NCBI GenBank assembly: GCA_023227835.1
Contig: JALOCI010000050.1
Span: 1-19,326 of the forward strand
Direction of reading: 5' to 3'
Source of the DNA: Bacteroidales bacterium
GTDB taxonomy: Bacteria > Bacteroidota > Bacteroidia > Bacteroidales > UBA932
Length of the DNA stretch: 19,326 bases
The position numbers were made by a program, and so were the translations under genes. The notes beneath the pieces were generated by a model. That model saw only the letters and a program-made list of their open reading frames with translations. It was not told where the DNA came from and searched no databases. Shown one piece after another: positions 12,116 to 18,936 of this stretch. The stretch's first letter is position 1, and each line of letters opens with the position of its first letter.

Positions 12116-13049
12116 GCTCGTCGCGGCCATCGTCGGGCTGTTGTTCCTGCTGCTGACGGCGTGCGCGGACACGACCGCTCCGCAAATGTTGCCAGCAGCG
12201 GAAGCGGCGCGCCTGGCGGTGATTATGACGGCAACCGCGGAGGCGGCAACCTCGGCGGAACAAGCGCGCATTGCAGCGGATCATGCCAACGCGACGGCGA
12301 CGGCGGAGAGCTATCACATGGAAGTCGCCAGGATCAACGCCACAGCCACGGCCGAGGCCATCGCGCGCGAAGAAGCGCAGCGCGCCATCGATGCCACAGC
12401 CACGGCGGTCGCGTTCTACCCGACGGCGACGGCCATCGCGCAGGCGGCGGAAGAGCGCGCGATGGAATTGGAACGGCAGAGCCTGGCGCTCGATTTCGAG
12501 CGCCAGCAGGCGGCCCGACGCGCCCGGCGGGATGAGATGTTGATGCCCTTCACGACCTACGGGCCGTGGTTCATCGGCATCGTCCTGGCCGTGGTGGCTA
12601 TCTACGGGTTGATCCGGCTGATCATCACGCTAGAGCTGCGCGGGCGGGCGATCCGGCGCGACGAACGCGGCGATGCGCCATTGATGCTCTTGCGGAACGG
12701 GCGCGGCCAGACAGTTATCTTCGACGGTGATCGGGCCTTTGGCCCGGTGACACTGATGAATACGGCCGGCGTGAGTATGCCGGCGTTGGTCGATGACGCA
12801 TACCAGGCGCAGGTCACGATGAGAGATCAAGCCGTTGACCTCGCCACGCGGCATCTACCCAGGCCGGACGGGGAGCAGCGGGGGATGGGCAGCCGCCAAC
12901 GCGCGGCGGCTAAATTGGCAATGGGTGGCGCGTCACCGGCGACGGTGCGGGTGATCGAGGCGCAGGCCGTGCGGAACTGGTTGCAGGACGTGCGCCCGCA
13001 AGCGCTGGCGATGGCGATGCAGGAGCTAGGAGGGCAGCAGGATGAATAA
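12081..13049 (+). CDS. Ala/Thr-rich lipoprotein with a second membrane span
   Basis: The signal region RKLVAAIVGLLFLLLTAC ends in the lipobox LTAC. A long helical stalk of repeated ATATAEA-like units follows (about 35-130 after the Cys), then a charged coil. A clear membrane span (WFIGIVLAVVAIYGLIRLII) and a cytoplasmic-type domain of about 135 residues complete it. Lipid anchor plus internal span is unusual and suggests a protein bridging the outside and inside faces of the membrane. ATG 12081 or GTG 12108 may be the start; GTG gives a more compact signal peptide. It overlaps both neighbours and probably works with the FtsK-like ATPase. Confidence 0.7.
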   Translation: MTTGTRGGGVRKLVAAIVGLLFLLLTACADTTAPQMLPAAEAARLAVIMTATAEAATSAEQARIAADHANATATAESYHMEVARINATATAEAIAREEAQRAIDATATAVAFYPTATAIAQAAEERAMELERQSLALDFERQQAARRARRDEMLMPFTTYGPWFIGIVLAVVAIYGLIRLIITLELRGRAIRRDERGDAPLMLLRNGRGQTVIFDGDRAFGPVTLMNTAGVSMPALVDDAYQAQVTMRDQAVDLATRHLPRPDGEQRGMGSRQRAAAKLAMGGASPATVRVIEAQAVRNWLQDVRPQALAMAMQELGGQQDE

Positions 13050-14370
13050 AGGGCAGATTGTCGAAGCAGAGCATGCCGCGCGGGTCATCCCGGCGACGTT
13101 GACGCAGCGCGGCCTCAAGCCGCTTTTTAGCGATTGGTTGTTGACAGAGGACCAAGGCGCGACGTGGTTATTTGGGGTCCTGGATGTGGCGCGGGTGCCC
13201 CGGTTAGAGGATTTTGTACGGGACGACTTGCTGCACCACATCTCCACGGCGTTACGTGGGCGACCGGTATTTATCAGCAATAGCAGTGGCCTGCGCTACG
13301 CGGTCCTGCTCAGCCAGCCGCCCCGGTTGCCGAAGCTGCTGAATTTTCCAGGCATGACGCGCGGGCGGCTACGGCTGGGGATGCGCGCGGGTGGGGGCGA
13401 GATCGCCGTACCGTGGGATACAGCCGGGCACTTACTGGTAGCGGGGAAGACGGGCGCGGGGAAAAGCGTCTTCCTGCGCTTGGTGGCCCATCAGGCGCTC
13501 GGTGACGGGGCTGAGTTGCTGCTGGGCGACCTGGACGGGGTGACGTTCCCGATGCTGGCGGAGCATCCGGCATTGCTCGCGCCGATTGCGACGACGCCGG
13601 AGGCGATGCACGCGTTGGTTGAGCGTGGCCTGGGCGAGTGCGCGCACCGCGCCACGCTGTACGGGCTGGTGAGCGGCTATCCTGATACGCTGACAGAATA
13701 TAACCGCCTGGCGGACCAACAGGGGGCGGACGTGCTCCCGCGCGTCGTTGTCATCCTGGACGAGTTCAATGCAGCCGCGTTGGCGCAAGGTGGGGCTAAC
13801 GGTGGCCTGGCGAAGGCGGCGGCAGAGCTGGGCTGGCGCGGGCGCAAGTTCGGCGTGAGTGTGGTGTTCGCCGCCCAGGATTTCACTAAGGCCGTGGTGG
13901 GGCGCGTCCGAGATCAGATCGGAGCAGCGATTTGCTTCCGCGTGCGGTCGGCGGAGGTGGCGCGGGCGGTAGGGTGCGCGGAGGCAGCGAGTATCCCGGC
14001 CAGCCGTCCAGGGCTGGCGCTGTCCGACCGGTGGGGGCTACTCCAAGCCTACTATCTGGATAAGTCGCTGTTGATCCAGGCCGGCGAGCAGCCAGGGCCG
14101 GCGCTGACGGAGCAGGAACGGCAGATCATCACGGCGGCGCTGGCCGATGGCGGGCGGGTGACGCTGGCGCTCCTCCAGGAGCACGGATTCCAGCGCAATG
14201 AGTCGCGGCGCTTACTGGTTGATTGGCGGGCGCGCGGCTGGGTGGAGAAAGACCCCAACCAGCAGAACGCGCACGTGTTGACGGACCGTTGGCCACCGTT
14301 GGCCGAGTTGGCCGGCGTTGGCCGGGTTGGCCAGTTGGCCGGTCGAGAGGCCGAAAAGGATTTAGATTAG
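13042..14370 (+). CDS. FtsK/HerA-type DNA translocase ATPase
   Basis: A 442-residue ATPase. After an N-terminal domain (1-120), the P-loop GKTGAGKS lies at 135-142, Walker B VVVILDEF at 235-242, and the segment SVVFAAQDFTKAVVG acts as sensor. The C-terminus (about 355-405) reads as a winged helix. It lacks membrane spans of its own, so it may be tethered by the two membrane proteins encoded before it. FtsK/SpoIIIE and TraB-type translocases pump double-stranded DNA in cell division, plasmid partition and actinomycete conjugation. ATG 13042 overlaps the lipoprotein stop by 8 bases, with AGGAGGG upstream. The last 20 codons contain a six-copy GTTGGCC array. Confidence 0.85.
   Translation: MNKGQIVEAEHAARVIPATLTQRGLKPLFSDWLLTEDQGATWLFGVLDVARVPRLEDFVRDDLLHHISTALRGRPVFISNSSGLRYAVLLSQPPRLPKLLNFPGMTRGRLRLGMRAGGGEIAVPWDTAGHLLVAGKTGAGKSVFLRLVAHQALGDGAELLLGDLDGVTFPMLAEHPALLAPIATTPEAMHALVERGLGECAHRATLYGLVSGYPDTLTEYNRLADQQGADVLPRVVVILDEFNAAALAQGGANGGLAKAAAELGWRGRKFGVSVVFAAQDFTKAVVGRVRDQIGAAICFRVRSAEVARAVGCAEAASIPASRPGLALSDRWGLLQAYYLDKSLLIQAGEQPGPALTEQERQIITAALADGGRVTLALLQEHGFQRNESRRLLVDWRARGWVEKDPNQQNAHVLTDRWPPLAELAGVGRVGQLAGREAEKDLD
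14288..14340 (+). repeat. Six-copy GTTGGCC array at the end of the translocase gene
   Basis: GTTGGCC starts at 14288, 14298, 14307, 14317, 14326 and 14334, with spacings of 10, 9, 10, 9 and 8 bases. The copies lie near the same face of the helix and change reading frame, so codon repetition does not explain them. It may be a protein-binding array or a recent tandem repeat. Confidence 0.65.
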
Positions 14371-14387
14371 CAAAGGAGAAAGGTCAA

Positions 14388-14876
14388 ATGCAAGACAAAA
14401 CTGTAATTGATCCGCGCACCATCGAATTCGTCGTCGTCGAGCCAGCAGAGACTACCGAGATAGCGACACACATGCCGCTGCGTGCACCGGTACCCGCGAC
14501 CGCCTATCCACTGCCGAGTGAGATCGCGGTGCGCAGCACGCTGACGGCGTTGCTCGGCCTGCCGCTGCACTCGTTTGAGATACTGGAGCAGGTAGGGCGT
14601 TTCGCGTTGGTGGAGTACCATCCAATGGGCGACGACGATCCCGACATCATCGTCGCGACCGGACCGGGAAATAGGCTCTTCAATAAGTTGATGCTGCGCT
14701 TGCAGGAGGCGCGGCGCGACGACCTGGATTGGCACGCGGAGCGGTGGTACCAGAAGGTGGCGAGCATCGTCGAAACTCTGGGCGCGTGTCTGGTGGAAAT
14801 GGAGGCGCAGCCGGATGAAGCGCGCCTCGTCCTAACGTGGGCCGCCGCGGTCCGCGATTTCGGGCTGGCGATCTGA
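14388..14876 (+). CDS. Hypothetical protein, 162 residues
   Basis: Not recognised. The N-terminal 45 residues are extended and acidic (VVVEPAETTE). The core (about 45-160) mixes strands and helices (FALVEYHPMGDDDPDIIVATG, then LFNKLMLRLQEARRDDLDW). There is no membrane segment, P-loop or metal motif. AAAGGAGAAAGG lies just before ATG 14388. It sits 17 bases after the translocase and 52 before the DnaD-like gene, so it could belong to transfer or replication. Confidence 0.65.
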   Translation: MQDKTVIDPRTIEFVVVEPAETTEIATHMPLRAPVPATAYPLPSEIAVRSTLTALLGLPLHSFEILEQVGRFALVEYHPMGDDDPDIIVATGPGNRLFNKLMLRLQEARRDDLDWHAERWYQKVASIVETLGACLVEMEAQPDEARLVLTWAAAVRDFGLAI

Positions 14877-14903
14877 GCAAGATTGGCGGAAGGGCAGGAT
14901 AAA

Positions 14904-14917
14904 AAGACGGTAGACGG
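14904..14917 (+). repeat. AGACGGTAGACGG repeat before the initiator gene
   Basis: AAGACGGTAGACGG is another copy of the dispersed AGACGG family, in the 52-base gap (14877-14928) before the DnaD-like gene and close to its ribosome site. The gap holds nothing else that I can identify. Confidence 0.5.
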
Positions 14918-14928
14918 AATACAGGGAC

Positions 14929-15909
14929 ATGCACATCTTACAAGCAAAACAGGCAGCACTCTTCTACAGGATTCCGATGGCCGCTCATCACGCTTTGATT
15001 GCCGACGCACAAACCGGCAAGGGACACGTTTTGACCCTGATCTTACTGGCGTCATACCTGTGGAGTGACGAGCCGATCGAAGGCTCGCGCGCGGAGTTCG
15101 CTGAAGCTTTGGGCATCGGCGTACAGACGTTTGAGGCGCACGTTCCGGCGCTTGGGAGAGCTGGTGCATTGTCGTATGCGCAGCCCCACGTCGGTTACTA
15201 TCGTTTCTTCGGGCTGGTACGATCCGATAGCGAGGCGGAGGCGCTACGGCGCGCGTGGTCACAAGCAGAAGCCGAGTTCGAGCGGACAGGTCTCTCTAAG
15301 CGAGAACGGTTGGTATGGATCACGCAACGCGTGGATGGCCTCAAAGAAGCGTTAAAATTTACGCTTGATGAAGCGTTAAAATTTACGCATCATGTAGTAG
15401 AAGATACTTCTACTTCAAGTCTTAATGTTTTAGAAGAAAGCGGCGATCAAGCGTTAAAATTTACGCTTGAAGCGTCAAAAACGACGCAACCGGCTGAAGA
15501 TGCGTCAGGAAGTACGCTTGACGCGTCAAATAGTACGCTTGACGGGTCAAACAGTGCGCTTGACGCGGGAATGGCGCAGGTGGTCCAGCTTTACGAGCAG
15601 GAGATTGGCGGGACATTAACCGCCATGATGCTCGACGAGTTCAATGACCTATGGGCGCAATGCGCGGATGTTGAGCGTTGGCGGTATGCCTTTAAGGCCA
15701 GCCTGGGCAAACGCTCGCGGTGGGCGTATGTCAAGGCGGTGATTGAGCATCCTGAACGGGACACACGTGGAGGTAACGGGAATGGGCGAACTACAGACAA
15801 TCGGCAGCGTGGGACAGCAGCTCGCGGCAAAGCTGCGGGCGATGATGGAGGCGGACGGGAAACCGTGGCCGTCAGCCACGACATCGACGCCTGGTTCGGA
15901 AAAGCTTGA
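14929..15909 (+). CDS. DnaD-like replication initiator
   Basis: A 326-residue initiator-type protein. The N-terminus (about 10-100) reads as a winged-helix domain (RAEFAEALGIGVQTFEAHVPALGRAGAL). A linker with ALKFTLE/ASNSTLD seven-residue repeats follows (about 139-213). A DnaD-type C-terminal domain (about 216-275, VVQLYEQEIGGTLTAMMLDE and YVKAVIEHPE) precedes a disordered tail. DnaD-like proteins of low-GC bacteria and phages remodel origin DNA and help load the helicase. The linker DNA is an iteron array, so the gene probably contains its own origin. The 3' end overlaps the loader gene by 128 bases. ATG 14929 is the first plausible start; its ribosome site is weak (CAGGG). Confidence 0.75.
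   Translation: MHILQAKQAALFYRIPMAAHHALIADAQTGKGHVLTLILLASYLWSDEPIEGSRAEFAEALGIGVQTFEAHVPALGRAGALSYAQPHVGYYRFFGLVRSDSEAEALRRAWSQAEAEFERTGLSKRERLVWITQRVDGLKEALKFTLDEALKFTHHVVEDTSTSSLNVLEESGDQALKFTLEASKTTQPAEDASGSTLDASNSTLDGSNSALDAGMAQVVQLYEQEIGGTLTAMMLDEFNDLWAQCADVERWRYAFKASLGKRSRWAYVKAVIEHPERDTRGGNGNGRTTDNRQRGTAARGKAAGDDGGGRETVAVSHDIDAWFGKA
15349..15577 (+). repeat. Iteron array: probable origin of replication
   Basis: GCGTTAAAATTTACGC is exact at 15349, 15373 and 15451. Related 16-mers with GCGT...ACGC arms follow at 15472, 15502 and 15523, a GGGTC...GCGC version at 15544, and a decayed unit at 15565. Spacing is 21 bases (two helical turns) for 15451-15472, 15502-15523-15544-15565; other gaps are 24, 78 and 30. 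An AT-rich stretch (15389-15440) between copies 2 and 3 contains the dyad GTAGAAG-ATA-CTTCTAC (15397-15413) and could be the unwinding element. The arrangement recalls lambda-type origins inside initiator genes. Confidence 0.7.
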
Positions 15910-16570
15910 GTGCACGGTGTGCCGGGATTTGGGATGGGTGCGGATCGACGTGCCGTACGGCGATCCGTGGTTCGGCAAGCTGGTGCCGTGCCGGGATTGT
16001 GAGCTAGGCCGGTCGCTGGCGCAGCAGGCCAGCCTGGTCCGCACGGAGCGTTGGTGCACCCAGTTACCAGAGAAAAACTTTGTGACATTTCAGTCACGGG
16101 GTGGGGCGGTAGATATAGCGTTGCGAGCCGCGAGGGCTTTCGCGGAGAATCCGCATCGCTGTTTGATCCTCTGGGGCAGCCGTGGCACTGGCAAGACGCA
16201 TCTGTGCGCGGCAGTGGTCAACCGGCTGCGGGAACGCGGGGTGAGCGCGGGGTTCTTCACCGCCCCTGACCTGCTGGATATGTTGCGCAGCGGCTATGCA
16301 CGGGGCGACTATGACGAGCTGCTGAACGGCCTGCGCAATTTGGACGTGCTGGCGCTGGACGATTTGGGTGTGGAGAAGGAAACGGATTGGGCTACAGAAA
16401 AACTTTTCCAGATTATTAATCACCGCTACAACAAAAATTTACCGTTGATGATTTCGACGAACATGAACCCGGAATTGTTTGAGGCTCGTCTGGCGGACCG
16501 GTTGTGTGATAACGCATGGTCGCTACGGATACAGTTGGGGGCTGAGAGCTGGCGGAGGAAGACGCCATGA
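15782..16570 (+). CDS. DnaC/DnaI-like helicase loader (AAA+ ATPase)
   Basis: A 262-residue AAA+ protein. A zinc-binding N-terminal part has Cys44/Cys47 and Cys70/Cys73 (CTVC, CRDC). Walker A is GSRGTGKT (122-129), Walker B LDVLALDDLG (177-186), sensor 1 MISTNMNP (213-220), and LADRL at 228-232 fits the arginine-finger region. Such proteins load the replicative helicase at the origin, which fits the iterons and initiator just upstream. GGAGG (15769-15773) lies 8 bases before ATG 15782; an upstream ATG at 15743 is also in frame. The first 42 codons overlap the initiator gene in another frame. Confidence 0.85.
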   Translation: MGELQTIGSVGQQLAAKLRAMMEADGKPWPSATTSTPGSEKLECTVCRDLGWVRIDVPYGDPWFGKLVPCRDCELGRSLAQQASLVRTERWCTQLPEKNFVTFQSRGGAVDIALRAARAFAENPHRCLILWGSRGTGKTHLCAAVVNRLRERGVSAGFFTAPDLLDMLRSGYARGDYDELLNGLRNLDVLALDDLGVEKETDWATEKLFQIINHRYNKNLPLMISTNMNPELFEARLADRLCDNAWSLRIQLGAESWRRKTP

Positions 16571-16662
16571 GGACGGCGGCCAGTGTGTTTGGCGCGGACT
16601 GGCGCGAGGTAGATGTGTTGCGCGTATCGACGCCGGATTCGGGACAGCGTGCAACGCGCTGA
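16567..16662 (+). CDS. N-terminal fragment of a frameshifted hypothetical gene
   Basis: ATG 16567 overlaps the loader stop (ATGA), as real starts do throughout this window. It encodes 31 protein-like residues (SVFGADWREVDVLRVSTPDSG) before TGA at 16660-16662. The sensible continuation is in another frame (16671-17072), so this is probably the severed start of that gene, split by a one-base indel near 16650. Confidence 0.4.
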   Translation: MRTAASVFGADWREVDVLRVSTPDSGQRATR

Positions 16663-16670
16663 TCCTCTCC

Positions 16671-17072
16671 GTGCGGCGGGTGGATGATGTGGATCGGCGG
16701 TGGCATTCCGGCAACGGGGAGCGCTACGCAGTACTGCGGCCAGGGCAGTGGACGCTCCGCGACCTGGAAGCGGCCTTCGTGCTATGGCGCGCCGGAGATC
16801 GCTATGTGCGCGGGCTGGGGCCGGCGTGCGAGGCGCTGATGGTCGTTTTCTTCGGGCAGGCGGAGGCGCGCCCGGAGGAGCACGCCGGCGCGCCAGACGT
16901 GGCCGATATTTTTCAGGCGATTGTGGACGCGGCCCAGGCGGCCCAGGGCGCGTATGGTACGCGGGATGTCCTGGGTTGGCAGGCTCACGCTACGGTGATG
17001 GAGTGGGTGGCGCAGGTGGAGAACTTAGCGCGCAGCGGGTTGTCGTTGGAGAGCGGGGGCGCGTGGCGTTGA
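16671..17072 (+). CDS. Hypothetical protein, main part of the frameshifted gene
   Basis: From about 16650 this frame reads as a good globular protein (ALILSVRRVDDVDRRWHSG, ERYAVLRPGQWTLRDLEAAFVLW), then helices and a C-terminal helical bundle. There is no ribosome site before GTG 16671, and the same frame upstream is noise. Joined with 16567-16662 it would give about 165 residues. Either an indel broke the gene (in nature or in assembly) or GTG 16671 is used inefficiently. No family recognised. Confidence 0.5.
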   Translation: MRRVDDVDRRWHSGNGERYAVLRPGQWTLRDLEAAFVLWRAGDRYVRGLGPACEALMVVFFGQAEARPEEHAGAPDVADIFQAIVDAAQAAQGAYGTRDVLGWQAHATVMEWVAQVENLARSGLSLESGGAWR

Positions 17073-17233
17073 GGTGGATTGTCGCGGGGATGGTCGTGAT
17101 CGGATTGTGTGTGTTGGTACTGGGTGTATTGCAATTCATTGCACTCGTGCAGTTCTTTGTTTTTTGTGACGGTATGGCGTCAGACGAAAACGGACGCGCA
17201 AACGGAGGGGGTGATTCACGGCTAAAAAAGTGA
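17069..17233 (+). CDS. Small membrane protein, 54 residues
   Basis: TTG 17069 overlaps the preceding stop (TTGA), after GGGGGCG. The product has one strong hydrophobic span (about 4-33, VIGLCVLVLGVLQFIALVQFF) and a hydrophilic Gly/Asn-rich tail ending in RLKK. ATG 17090 is an alternative start inside the span. It may be a membrane anchor or a small holin-like protein; nothing further can be read. Confidence 0.5.
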   Translation: MRWIVAGMVVIGLCVLVLGVLQFIALVQFFVFCDGMASDENGRANGGGDSRLKK

Positions 17234-17303
17234 CGGTATAAGGGGAAAAGACATGGTATGACAAAAAGGGCTGTTTTAACGTTATACGGTAAGGGAGGTT
17301 GCT

Positions 17304-17990
17304 ATGCAGATTACACGGGTTTCGGTGAATGTTTCGCGGAAGGTCAGTTTGCCAGAGTACAGCAATGCGAGCTTTGCGTTGGCCTTGGATGCAGATCTCG
17401 AGGCCGGCGAGAACGCGATTGCGGTCGCCGATGCGCTGCGGGACGCGGCGGCGGCTTACGTCGAGGAGCAGTGTAACCAGGCGTTGGAGGCCGAGGGGAA
17501 ACCGGCGAAGTTCAATCTAGGAACGCTGTACGATGTCGTCACGTTCCTGGACAATGTTTTTATGACTGTGTCCGGCCTCGTCCGGGATGCGCGGCTGCCG
17601 TTGTGCCGCATCCTGCATAGCCAACATCGTGGGACGGCGGCGGTGCGGTTGGCGCAGCAGGAAGCGGTGAGGCGCGGGATGCATAGCGCGATAGAAACCG
17701 CGCTGCTGAACGAGGAGGAAGCGCGCGCGACGCTGGTCGAGTTGGCTGAGGCGTCCGAGGCGCTGGCGCTGTTTTATGTGGGCCGTGTAGCTGAGTCATA
17801 CCAGTACGCGACTATTCCCCTCGCCCGTGTATTGTTCGACGAGGCACATAAAGAATTTTACGATGACTATCGGGCCTTCCGCGATCACGCCCAGGTGGAG
17901 GATCATCTGGCGCACGACTGGCGTGGATCAACTCTGGTGGACGTGCAGACGGTGGAGGAGTTGGTTGCGCATAGTGAGGTGCCGCTGTAA
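17304..17990 (+). CDS. Hypothetical phage/plasmid-type protein, 228 residues
   Basis: GGGAGG lies 5 bases before ATG 17304. The N-terminal 55 residues (VSVNVSRKVSLPEYSNASFALALDADLEAGEN, then a helix) resemble a small conserved domain I have seen in phage and plasmid accessory proteins, but I cannot name the family. The rest (about 70-228) is mainly helical and acidic, with no membrane span. It is transcribed up to the strong terminator at 18046. Function unknown. Confidence 0.65.
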   Translation: MQITRVSVNVSRKVSLPEYSNASFALALDADLEAGENAIAVADALRDAAAAYVEEQCNQALEAEGKPAKFNLGTLYDVVTFLDNVFMTVSGLVRDARLPLCRILHSQHRGTAAVRLAQQEAVRRGMHSAIETALLNEEEARATLVELAEASEALALFYVGRVAESYQYATIPLARVLFDEAHKEFYDDYRAFRDHAQVEDHLAHDWRGSTLVDVQTVEELVAHSEVPL

Positions 17991-17992
17991 CC

Positions 17993-18045
17993 GCATAGAG
18001 CACAAATGCCATAGTAGGACAGAATTGGCCGGTTGTGCGTTATGC
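17993..18045 (+). other. Imperfect stem in the 3' untranslated region
   Basis: GCATAGAGCACAA (17993-18005) pairs with TTGTGCGTTATGC (18033-18045) at 11 of 13 positions around a 27-base loop. The stem abuts the next terminator stem, so the two would stack at the transcript's 3' end. It may protect the mRNA or be part of a small RNA. Confidence 0.4.
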
Positions 18046-18081
18046 AAACAGACCGCCAGGGGGAAGCCTGGCGGTCTGTTT
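18046..18081 (+). terminator. Rho-independent terminator
   Basis: AAACAGACCGCCAGG (18046-18060) pairs perfectly with CCTGGCGGTCTGTTT (18067-18081) around a GGGAAG loop, and a T-rich tail follows. It ends the operon that includes the 17304-17990 gene. Flanking A and T runs make it potentially bidirectional. Confidence 0.85.
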
Positions 18082-18134
18082 CTGTGTACGGGGATTGTCG
18101 GAAGGGAATTTCGTGCCTATCTAAGGTTACGCGG

Positions 18135-18163
18135 TTGACATTTAGAACAAATGTTTGTATTAT
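18135..18163 (+). promoter_or_regulatory. Sigma70-type promoter with a dyad in the spacer
   Basis: TTGACA (18135-18140), 17 bases, then TATTAT (18158-18163): the same boxes and spacing as at 53-81. ACAAA (18147-18151) and TTTGT (18154-18158) form a short dyad inside the spacer, a possible operator. It drives the small gene at 18197, which is closed by the terminator at 18431. Confidence 0.8.
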
Positions 18164-18196
18164 AAGGGTAACTCCAAGTTAACGACCGAGGACGCA

Positions 18197-18388
18197 TTGA
18201 CGACGACGACGATGACAATCACGGTAGGAGATGGATCGACTGTTGTTGTGTGCTCGTTACGGTTACAACAGATGATCCTCAAGCTCTTGCAGATGCAGGG
18301 GCTTATCGACTCATTTACAAAGGGGAGCGTTTCGTTAGCGTACAGCGGTAGCAGTGTCCGTCAGTCGGTAACGTTTCACGAAGAGTAG
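18197..18388 (+). CDS. Hypothetical small protein, 58-63 residues
   Basis: A short gene in a transcription unit of its own between two terminators. TTG 18197 has GAGGA 4 bases upstream and gives 63 residues. ATG 18212 gives 58 but has no good ribosome site. The product has a strand-rich start (MTITVGDGSTVVVCS), a Leu/Met-rich helix (LRLQQMILKLLQMQGLI) and a Ser-rich strand end (GSVSLAYSGSSVRQSVTF). Codon use is AT-richer than its neighbours, suggesting separate acquisition. Not recognised. Confidence 0.55.
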   Translation: MTTTTMTITVGDGSTVVVCSLRLQQMILKLLQMQGLIDSFTKGSVSLAYSGSSVRQSVTFHEE

Positions 18389-18430
18389 ATAGTTACGCTC
18401 CGGGTTTGCCGGGGTGGGCGTTAGCGTAGT

Positions 18431-18474
18431 AAGCGCGCCATACGTGGGAACAATTTCCCACGTATGGCGCGCTT
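18431..18474 (+). terminator. Very strong rho-independent terminator
   Basis: A perfect 20-bp stem, 18431-18450 with 18455-18474 (AAGCGCGCCATACG... against its complement), has a CAAT loop, and TTTTTG follows. A looser TACGCT/AGCGTA stem-loop lies just before (about 18393-18429). The stem is unusually long for a terminator, but the T run supports the call. Confidence 0.88.
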
Positions 18475-18504
18475 TTTGTTTTGAATCATCGATGGAGGTG
18501 CGAT

Positions 18505-18936
18505 ATGCATACGTGGCGCTTTGTAGCGATTGTTTTGGTTTTGGTTCTGCTTGCGGGGTGTGAGACGGTTGCACCTGGCGTCAGTCCGCTGGCGGTGCCG
18601 CAGGATGGCGAGTTGCCGCCGGCAGAGATACCGGCGTCCGTGGAGCTAAGCGGGCCGGGAATCGCGGCCATTGTGTCGCTAATCGTTTCGCTGGCGCTGA
18701 TGTATGTACCGAGTTTCAACGCCTGGTGGAGTGAGTTTATTTACAAGCGCGAGACACTGGCGGCGACCGGGTTCGTCGTCGCGTTGGCGCTGGTGGGCCT
18801 GCACTACCTCGGCGCGATTGATCTGGCGCTGGGCGCGTTCGGCTGGCCGGTGATCTGGCGCGTGCTGTCGGTTTGGCTGGCCTACGCCGGCACGGGGCAG
18901 TTGATCTATACCGGGAAGCGGAGCCTGGCCGGATGA
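18505..18936 (+). CDS. Holin-like lipoprotein / membrane protein
   Basis: A 143-residue protein with a lipoprotein signal (MHTWRFVAIVLVLVLLAGC, Cys19), a Pro-rich spacer (about 23-48) and three hydrophobic spans at about 51-69, 86-105 and 115-133. GGAGG (18494-18498) lies 6 bases before ATG 18505. Its stop overlaps the start of the GH25 lysozyme (ATGA), the usual holin-endolysin order. The lipid anchor is unusual for a holin, so it may instead be an envelope protein that holds the lysozyme. Confidence 0.65.
   Translation: MHTWRFVAIVLVLVLLAGCETVAPGVSPLAVPQDGELPPAEIPASVELSGPGIAAIVSLIVSLALMYVPSFNAWWSEFIYKRETLAATGFVVALALVGLHYLGAIDLALGAFGWPVIWRVLSVWLAYAGTGQLIYTGKRSLAG

Noticed and set aside
12271..12543. 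Arg-rich 90-codon frame inside the lipoprotein gene
   Set aside because: A shadow of the repeated Ala/Thr codons in the true frame.
15349..15577. Possible CRISPR array
   Set aside because: Repeats are 16 bp with spacers of only about 5-14 bases, diverge from each other and lie in frame inside a protein gene; iterons fit better.
17258..17287. ATGACA - 18 - TTATAC as a promoter for the 17304 gene
   Set aside because: The -10 match to TATAAT is poor and other spacings are equally good; not distinguishable from chance.
17258..17476. Open frame starting MTKRAVLTLYGKGG
   Set aside because: Becomes Arg/Gly/Cys-rich noise inside the better-supported 17304-17990 gene, which has a strong ribosome site.
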